From the NCBI GenBank assembly GCA_014804865.1, contig JAAUYY010000065.1, positions 1 to 5,839 of the forward strand: 5,839 nucleotides of DNA. The letters run 5' to 3'. A program made the translations under genes and the position numbers. The DNA comes from Desulfovibrio sp. (GTDB lineage Bacteria; Desulfobacterota; Desulfovibrionia; Desulfovibrionales; Desulfovibrionaceae). Under the pieces are notes generated by a model. That model did not search any database. It saw nothing but the letters and a program-made list of their open reading frames with translations, and was not told the DNA's origin. Shown here one piece after another: positions 1 to 3,736 of this stretch; positions within the stretch are counted from its first letter, which is position 1; the number at the start of each line of letters is the position of its first letter.

Positions 1-224
1 GCCCCGACGCCAGCGTTGTTGCCCACGGCGAGAATCGCCTTTTCTAGCGTTTCCTGATCCTTGACGGAGCCTTTTAACGTAACCTGATCGCCGTCGACAT
101 GAACCTCGATGCCTTTTGTGTCCAGGCCCTGAGCGTCAAGATGCTTTTTCAGTTCGTCGGCCTTCGCTTCCTTGCCGCCGAAGATCTTTTCGCCCACGTC
201 GCTTAAAAAAGTAAACAGTCCCAT
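1..224 (-). CDS. Kbp/YgaU-like BON-domain protein, N-terminal part (cut by window edge)
   Basis: The first 74 codons of a minus-strand gene starting at ATG 222-224; the rest lies left of the window. The protein opens MGLFTFLSDVGEKIFGG, the hallmark start of E. coli Kbp/YgaU, a small cytoplasmic protein with an N-terminal BON domain and a C-terminal LysM domain that binds potassium and is made under osmotic stress. Residues about 20-74 fit a BON domain: a helix (ADELKKHLDAQGL), then GIEVHVDGDQVTLKGSV, then QETLEKAILAVGN. The LysM half is not visible, so the two-domain assignment is inferred from the family. An AAGGAG Shine-Dalgarno (complement of 230-235) sits 5 bases before the start, which fixes it. 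It is transcribed away from the kinase/AAA+ cluster and is probably unrelated housekeeping or stress DNA. A generic BON or LysM protein is the main alternative. Confidence 0.85.
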   Translation of the reverse strand, partial: MGLFTFLSDVGEKIFGGKEAKADELKKHLDAQGLDTKGIEVHVDGDQVTLKGSVKDQETLEKAILAVGNNAGVG

Positions 225-229
225 TCGCG

Positions 230-235
230 CTCCTT
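230..235 (-). promoter_or_regulatory. Ribosome binding site of the Kbp-like gene
   Basis: On the minus strand this reads AAGGAG, preceded by a run of A, and lies 5 bases before the ATG at 224. It supports that start codon. Confidence 0.75.
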
Positions 236-240
236 TTTTT

Positions 241-252
241 GCGCTTTCGCGC
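241..252 (-). other. Short GCGC-GAAA-GCGC hairpin in the Kbp-like gene leader
   Basis: On the minus strand the sequence is GCGCGAAAGCGC: a 4-bp all-GC stem closed by a GAAA (GNRA-type) tetraloop, followed by a run of A and the AAGGAG ribosome site. The T run precedes it on the plus strand, so it is not an intrinsic terminator in either direction. It could shape or stabilise the leader mRNA, but a 4-bp stem in GCGC-rich DNA may be chance. Confidence 0.35.
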
Positions 253-391
253 GATTAATCAAATATTCTCGCCTAAAAAGGCTAACTTAATAAAGAATTT
301 TTGGCAACGCGAATCGTCGCGATTTTGCTGATCATTTTATACCCGCGCTTATCGTCGCGGCTTAGACGGCTCTTCGCGGCGGCGAGCGACC

Positions 392-416
392 GCGGGGCGA
401 CAAAGCTATTCCCCGC
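392..416. other. GCGGGG / CCCCGC inverted repeat
   Basis: GCGGGG (392-397) and CCCCGC (411-416) are perfect complements separated by 13 bases. No T run follows on either strand, so a classical intrinsic terminator is not supported. It may be a structural element or a chance pairing in G+C-rich DNA. Confidence 0.3.
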
Positions 417-448
417 CATGCGAGTTTGAAAAATACAAAAAATTTATG

Positions 449-477
449 TTGAATAAACTCTTCTAAAAGTATATTTA
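449..477 (+). promoter_or_regulatory. Possible sigma-70-type promoter for the cluster
   Basis: A TTGAAT box (449-454, four of six matches to TTGACA) lies 17 bases before TATTTA (472-477), which overlaps TATATT (470-475, 15-base spacing). The position, about 60 bases upstream of the leader mini-ORF in very A+T-rich DNA, is right for the promoter of the 566 gene. Neither -10 choice is strong, and such DNA gives many chance matches. Confidence 0.25.
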
Positions 478-482
478 AAAAT

Positions 483-500
483 ATAGATTAATTTATCTAT
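483..500. promoter_or_regulatory. Operator-like palindrome ATAGAT-N6-ATCTAT
   Basis: ATAGAT (483-488) and ATCTAT (495-500) form a perfect 6-bp inverted repeat with a 6-base A/T spacer. It sits just downstream of the best promoter candidate and upstream of the leader mini-ORF, where a dimeric repressor could act. The pure A/T context raises the probability of coincidence, and no regulator gene is visible nearby. Confidence 0.25.
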
Positions 501-533
501 TGTTTCGATCAAGACAAAAATGGAGATTTTAAT

Positions 534-569
534 ATGCGCATTTTTAATAAAATAGGGATTTTTAAATGA
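534..569 (+). CDS. Putative 11-codon leader peptide (MRIFNKIGIFK)
   Basis: ATG at 534 opens an 11-codon ORF ending in TGA at 567-569. It has a clear GGAG Shine-Dalgarno at 522-525, 8 bases upstream. Its stop overlaps the ATG of the next gene (566-568) in an ATGA arrangement, the classic layout for translational coupling, where ribosomes finishing the leader restart on the downstream ORF. The downstream gene also has its own AGGGA site, which lies inside this mini-ORF, so leader translation would cross and possibly unmask it. The peptide is basic and hydrophobic, with no run of one amino acid to suggest classical attenuation. An ORF this short can occur by chance; the ribosome site plus exact overlap is what supports it. 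Confidence 0.4.
   Translation: MRIFNKIGIFK
554..558 (+). promoter_or_regulatory. Ribosome binding site of the 566 gene
   Basis: AGGGA (554-558) lies 7 bases before the ATG at 566, a good spacing although the match is partial. It lies inside the 11-codon leader ORF. Confidence 0.55.
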
Positions 570-1714
570 GCGGGGAGATTGTCGCGATTGGCGCGTTGGC
601 TCCGCTCGCGGCGTCCGCGGCCGCTTCCGTTCTCATAGCCGCCGCGCCCCTGGCTATCGGAGGAGCTCTTCTATACGGCGCCGGCAAATTTGGCGCGACC
701 GCCATGGAAGAAGCGAGCAAAAGGAGAAGGGAAGCGCGGCGCAGGGAGATGGAGGCGTTAAGCCAGGAAGTGTCGCGGCTCGCCAGATCGGCGGCTAAGA
801 AATCTCCGCCAGTCTTGTCTCGGGAATTTATCGAGGAAAACAGGAAGAGCATCGAGAACGCTTTAAGCGATTTGGATCTCGAGAGCGCCGTTCTGGATAT
901 TGACGCTTACAAAAAAACAGAATCCGGCCCAGACGAACCGGACGCGGCTCGCGAGTGCCGCGAATTATACGCGTCGATCGCCCTTATGAGCGAGTCGATC
1001 GCGAGAGCTTGCGACAGCTTCATGACGGATATCGAAGCGGCGCCCAAAGTCCGGCAAAAGGCGATTCGCGATAATTTGCGCTTCGAATATGGGCGCGCCG
1101 TTCGCGAAAAATCGGCCGCGCTTTGGAGAAAACGCAAAGCCGAGGAGGGATTGGCTTCTCTCTCCGGCGACGACGCGATTCGCTTTGAATCCGCCCTCGC
1201 CGACGCCGGTTATCCCGACGACGATTTAAGCGAGGCCGCTTTTGATAAGTTGCAAAAGGTTTACGCGGCGCTGATCGAGGAAGACGCGCGTCGCAAACAG
1301 AACGCGCTTCTCGAGCGACAAATGATAGCCGATATGAAAAATCTTGGTTATTCCCCGGTCGGAGCCGCGAAGCAGGGCGCGCCCATATTATTCTATACGG
1401 GCGAAAAGGACTATCGGGTAATGGCCAGGGTCAATCCGGAGAACGGTCAACTCTCCTTGCGCTTTGTCCGCGTTGTGGCGAGCGAAGAGGAGAAAAACAG
1501 CGCGACTACGGCTCAAAAGCGACGGGATCTGGAGCAGGAGAAGAAATGGTGCGCGAACGCGACGAAATTATTGGCCGCGCTCTCCGCGGAAACTGGCATG
1601 GAATTGAAGGAATTATATCGCAAGGAACCCGAGGAAGGCGCCTCGATTATGACGATTGTGGACGAATCTCTCGCGGAGAGAAAGAATGAAATCCATAGAC
1701 GAGCCGAAAATTGA
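566..1714 (+). CDS. Putative membrane-anchored coiled-coil protein of unknown function
   Basis: I do not recognise this 382-residue protein. Residues about 5-40 are an Ala/Gly/Leu-rich hydrophobic stretch (VAIGALAPLAASAAASVL onwards), long enough for one membrane helix or a short hairpin. Next comes a strongly basic cluster (KRRREARRRE, 52-61), which by the positive-inside rule would put the rest in the cytoplasm. Residues about 60-255 are mostly charged Arg/Glu/Ala-rich sequence, likely helical or coiled coil (for example MEALSQEVSRLARSA and AALIEEDARRKQNALLERQM). Residues about 255-305 look like a small alpha/beta module: NLGYSPV, then the strand-like APILFYTG, DYRVMARVNP and GQLSLRFVRVV. 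The last 75 residues are again helical. No enzyme motif is seen. The next gene begins inside this one (29-base overlap), so the products are probably made together. A role as membrane anchor, adaptor or substrate for the AAA+ ATPase is inference. Confidence 0.85.
   Translation: MSGEIVAIGALAPLAASAAASVLIAAAPLAIGGALLYGAGKFGATAMEEASKRRREARRREMEALSQEVSRLARSAAKKSPPVLSREFIEENRKSIENALSDLDLESAVLDIDAYKKTESGPDEPDAARECRELYASIALMSESIARACDSFMTDIEAAPKVRQKAIRDNLRFEYGRAVREKSAALWRKRKAEEGLASLSGDDAIRFESALADAGYPDDDLSEAAFDKLQKVYAALIEEDARRKQNALLERQMIADMKNLGYSPVGAAKQGAPILFYTGEKDYRVMARVNPENGQLSLRFVRVVASEEEKNSATTAQKRRDLEQEKKWCANATKLLAALSAETGMELKELYRKEPEEGASIMTIVDESLAERKNEIHRRAEN
1675..1678 (+). promoter_or_regulatory. 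Ribosome binding site of the AAA+ gene, inside the upstream gene
   Basis: GGAG (1675-1678, in GGAGAGAAAGA) lies 7 bases before ATG 1686 and decides that start over the in-frame TTG at 1656, which would add only 10 residues. The site sits within the last codons of the 566 gene. Confidence 0.65.
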
Positions 1715-3530
1715 GTTTGAGGAGCCGCGCTGGTCGAGGGAAATCGGGCGTTATAACGGCGTAAAATCCCAATTCATCCTATGGGGCAATATACATGATA
1801 TTTATCCCATAGAGCTTGATGGCCAGATTACTACGCTCCCCCTGGCGCGCTATCTCGAGCGCGTTCTCGTTCGCGACGGCTACGAACTTATCTTGCGTTT
1901 TCAGCCGCTTTTTGGCTTCGAAATTTTGCATGGAACGCCTGAGACGTTCCAGAAACTTGCCAAACTGGATATCAAGAGCGACGAGCAGAAACAGGCGACC
2001 CTACAACGCTCGGCTGAAATTTTGCGTAGCCTGCTCGAGCAGAAAGAAACGCCTGTCGCGGTTTTAATGTCTTTTGGCTCGAGGCTTCCCGAAGCGCATT
2101 CCCAGTGCGAATTGAACGAGTTTTTCTATCGCGCATGGCGAATGATGCTCAATAGCGTACCGTATATAGCCAAAGATTCTAGGGATCGGATCCCGCGCCA
2201 TAATCTTTTGATCTGGCTGATGGACAAGGAAAATGATCTGCCGGCCTGGTACAGCATCGACAACCCTCGGGCTCATACGCTGGCCATTCCCAGGCCCGAC
2301 CATGGAACGAGGGTAAAGGTCATCGATAGCTGTTCGCGAATGATGGCCGGATACGAAGATTTGACGCCGGAGCGGGCGGAGGAGAAAAAGGCGCTCTTTC
2401 TCGATCAGACCGGCGGTATGTTCGCGACGGAGATAATCGCGATAAGCCAGATCGCGAGAAAGGAGAAAATCCCGTTCGATCAGATCGACGAGGCCATTCG
2501 CCGCTACAAGATAGGCCTGACGGAAAATCCCTGGGCGAAAGTGTCGCGCAGAACCTACGAAAACGCCGAAGCGGCGCTTTCGTCTCGCGTCATTGGCCAG
2601 AGCGCGGCGGTAAGTCATAGCGTCGGCGCGCTAAAAAGAAGCATGTTCAATTTGTCCGGCGCGCAGTTTTCCCGACTTTCGCAAAAACCGAAGGGAGTTC
2701 TTTTTCTCGCCGGGCCGACGGGCGTGGGCAAGACCGAGCTTGCCAAATCGATAACGGAGTTGATCTTCGGATCAGGCGGAAATTATCTCCGATTTGACAT
2801 GAGCGAGTTTTCGCACGAGCACGCCGATCAGCGCCTGCTAGGAGCCCCGCCTGGATATGTAGGTTACGAAGGCGGCGGTCAACTCACCAACGCCGTTCGC
2901 GAAAAGCCTTTTTCTCTTATACTGTTTGACGAAATTGAGAAGAGTCATCCGAAGATTCTCGATATTTTCCTGCAGATCCTCGACGACGGACGACTTACTT
3001 CAGGCCGCGGCGAAACTGTCTGGTTTTCGGAATGTCTGATCGTCTTTACGAGCAATCTGGGAATGTTTCGGCGAGGGACGAACGGCGACGAGCAACTTGT
3101 AACGCCCGATATGACCTACGAGCAAATTCGCTCTTCGATCATGGGATCCATTGAAAATTTCTTCAAATTTCAGATCAATCGACCGGAAATACTCAATCGC
3201 ATAGGCGACAATATCGTAGTCTTTGATTTTATCAGGCCGTCGGTAGCCGGAGCGATCTTTGACAAGATGCTGTCCAACATTCTCTATAAGGTCTGGGACA
3301 CGCATAAAATTAGGCTGGAGTTCGCGCCGGACGTTCTGGAGCGAATCCGGGATTTATCCTGCGCCGATCTCGGCATGGGCGGACGCGGCATAGGCAACGC
3401 CATGGAAAAATACCTCGTGAATCCTCTGGCGAGGGCGCTATTCGATATGGACGCCGGAGCCGGGAATTATCGCGTCGACGCTATGGCCGAAGAGAACGGA
3501 AGGATACGCCTCTCCATGGAAAAAAATTAA
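1686..3530 (+). CDS. ClpB-D2-like AAA+ ATPase with a degenerate first AAA+ module
   Basis: A 614-residue cytoplasmic AAA+ protein that probably remodels or unfolds a protein partner using ATP. The second module (about 295-610) is plainly ClpB/Hsp100 domain-2-like: RVIGQ entry (301-305), Walker A GPTGVGKT (343-350), pore loop GYVGYEGGG (390-398), Walker B LILFDE (411-416), sensor 1 TSN (455-457), arginine finger in RPEILNRI (R505) and sensor 2 in GGRGI (R567), then a ClpB-like small domain. The first half (about 15-280) has no P-loop; GNIHDIYP (34-41) stands where ATP-binding might be expected. It still reads as an AAA+ fold: a beta strand PVAVLMSFGSR without acidic Walker B residues, NLLIWLMDKENDLPAW like a sensor-1 strand, IPRPDHGTR, then a helical lid (LDQTGGMFATEIIAI to about 275). 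It lacks the Clp N-domain and ClpB M-domain and is shorter than ClpB or ClpV (about 850-900). No LGF/IGF ClpP-binding loop was noticed. Overlapping the upstream gene, it is likely translationally coupled. Confidence 0.93.
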   Translation: MKSIDEPKIEFEEPRWSREIGRYNGVKSQFILWGNIHDIYPIELDGQITTLPLARYLERVLVRDGYELILRFQPLFGFEILHGTPETFQKLAKLDIKSDEQKQATLQRSAEILRSLLEQKETPVAVLMSFGSRLPEAHSQCELNEFFYRAWRMMLNSVPYIAKDSRDRIPRHNLLIWLMDKENDLPAWYSIDNPRAHTLAIPRPDHGTRVKVIDSCSRMMAGYEDLTPERAEEKKALFLDQTGGMFATEIIAISQIARKEKIPFDQIDEAIRRYKIGLTENPWAKVSRRTYENAEAALSSRVIGQSAAVSHSVGALKRSMFNLSGAQFSRLSQKPKGVLFLAGPTGVGKTELAKSITELIFGSGGNYLRFDMSEFSHEHADQRLLGAPPGYVGYEGGGQLTNAVREKPFSLILFDEIEKSHPKILDIFLQILDDGRLTSGRGETVWFSECLIVFTSNLGMFRRGTNGDEQLVTPDMTYEQIRSSIMGSIENFFKFQINRPEILNRIGDNIVVFDFIRPSVAGAIFDKMLSNILYKVWDTHKIRLEFAPDVLERIRDLSCADLGMGGRGIGNAMEKYLVNPLARALFDMDAGAGNYRVDAMAEENGRIRLSMEKN

Positions 3531-3544
3531 AGCGCCAATTTTTT
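3521..3544 (+). terminator. A/T-only inverted repeat across the AAA+ stop codon (weak terminator candidate)
   Basis: AAAAAATT (3521-3528) and AATTTTTT (3537-3544) are perfect 8-bp complements around an 8-base loop that contains most of the stop codon. The right arm doubles as a T run, giving an intrinsic-terminator outline. The stem has no G-C pairs and would be weak. Partial termination, or 3'-end stabilisation of the AAA+ transcript, could separate its expression from the kinase gene. Confidence 0.3.
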
Positions 3545-3736
3545 ATAGCGAGTTGCTAATGAGAGCGCTCGCGGTATTTACGCGCTAAACGCGGCTAGAG
3601 GCGTATGCCATGAGCTTTTACTTTCGACATGGCGGCTTTGCTCCGCATAGACGCCCGCGAAATTACCGCAAGGCAAACTTGCCAGCCGCGGGCCAGTCCT
3701 GAAAAGACTGTTTGCATAGATAAAGAACGATCGATT
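3531..3736. other. Intergenic gap between AAA+ and kinase genes, with inverted repeats
   Basis: A 206-base gap in an otherwise tight cluster. Besides the stop-codon repeat, it holds AGCGC (3564-3568) / GCGCT (3582-3586) and the nested repeats at 3672-3715. No convincing -35/-10 pair was found, so the kinase may be read from the upstream promoter or from a promoter I cannot recognise. The kinase frame stays open leftward to 3614, with an ATG at 3629, so part of the gap could be coding. Confidence 0.5.
3672..3715 (+). other. Nested inverted repeats upstream of the kinase gene (possible structured leader)
   Basis: CAGTC (3694-3698) pairs with GACTG (3706-3710) around a 7-base loop. Directly outside, GCAAA (3673-3677) pairs with TTTGC (3711-3715). 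The intervening bulge can pair GCC (3681-3683) with GGC (3691-3693), giving a possible three-way-junction fold. GGCAA (3672-3676) and TTGCC (3679-3683) form a competing local hairpin. The last paired base is 21 bases before ATG 3737. No known riboswitch class was recognised, and a protein-binding DNA site is equally possible. Confidence 0.3.

Larger units (their letters stand above)
225..565. other. Divergent intergenic region, 341 bases
   Basis: This stretch separates the minus-strand Kbp-like gene from the plus-strand cluster and must hold promoters for both. About 225-301 is mixed and forms the Kbp-like leader. About 302-420 is G+C-rich with CGCG and GCGG words and one 6-bp hairpin (392-416). 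About 421-565 is strongly A+T-rich, the usual look of a promoter region, and holds the palindrome 483-500 and the mini-ORF 534-569. No RNA gene or known riboswitch was recognised. The sharp composition break near 420 is visible by eye. Confidence 0.6.

Noticed and set aside
241..252. Intrinsic terminator for the region left of the cluster
   Set aside because: The T run precedes the hairpin on the plus strand and becomes an A run on the minus strand, so neither direction gives stem followed by U tract.
282..419. Minus-strand 45-codon ORF (starts MAGNSFVAPRS, basic)
   Set aside because: No Shine-Dalgarno before the ATG, low-complexity basic composition and G+C-rich DNA where short open frames arise easily. 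Mentioned in findings but not called as a gene.
1656..1685. Upstream TTG start adding 10 residues to the AAA+ protein
   Set aside because: TTG has no better ribosome site, whereas ATG 1686 has GGAG at 7-base spacing.
2064..2618. Minus-strand 184-codon open frame
   Set aside because: Lies wholly inside the AAA+ gene on the opposite strand; Arg/His-rich shadow translation with no recognisable domain.
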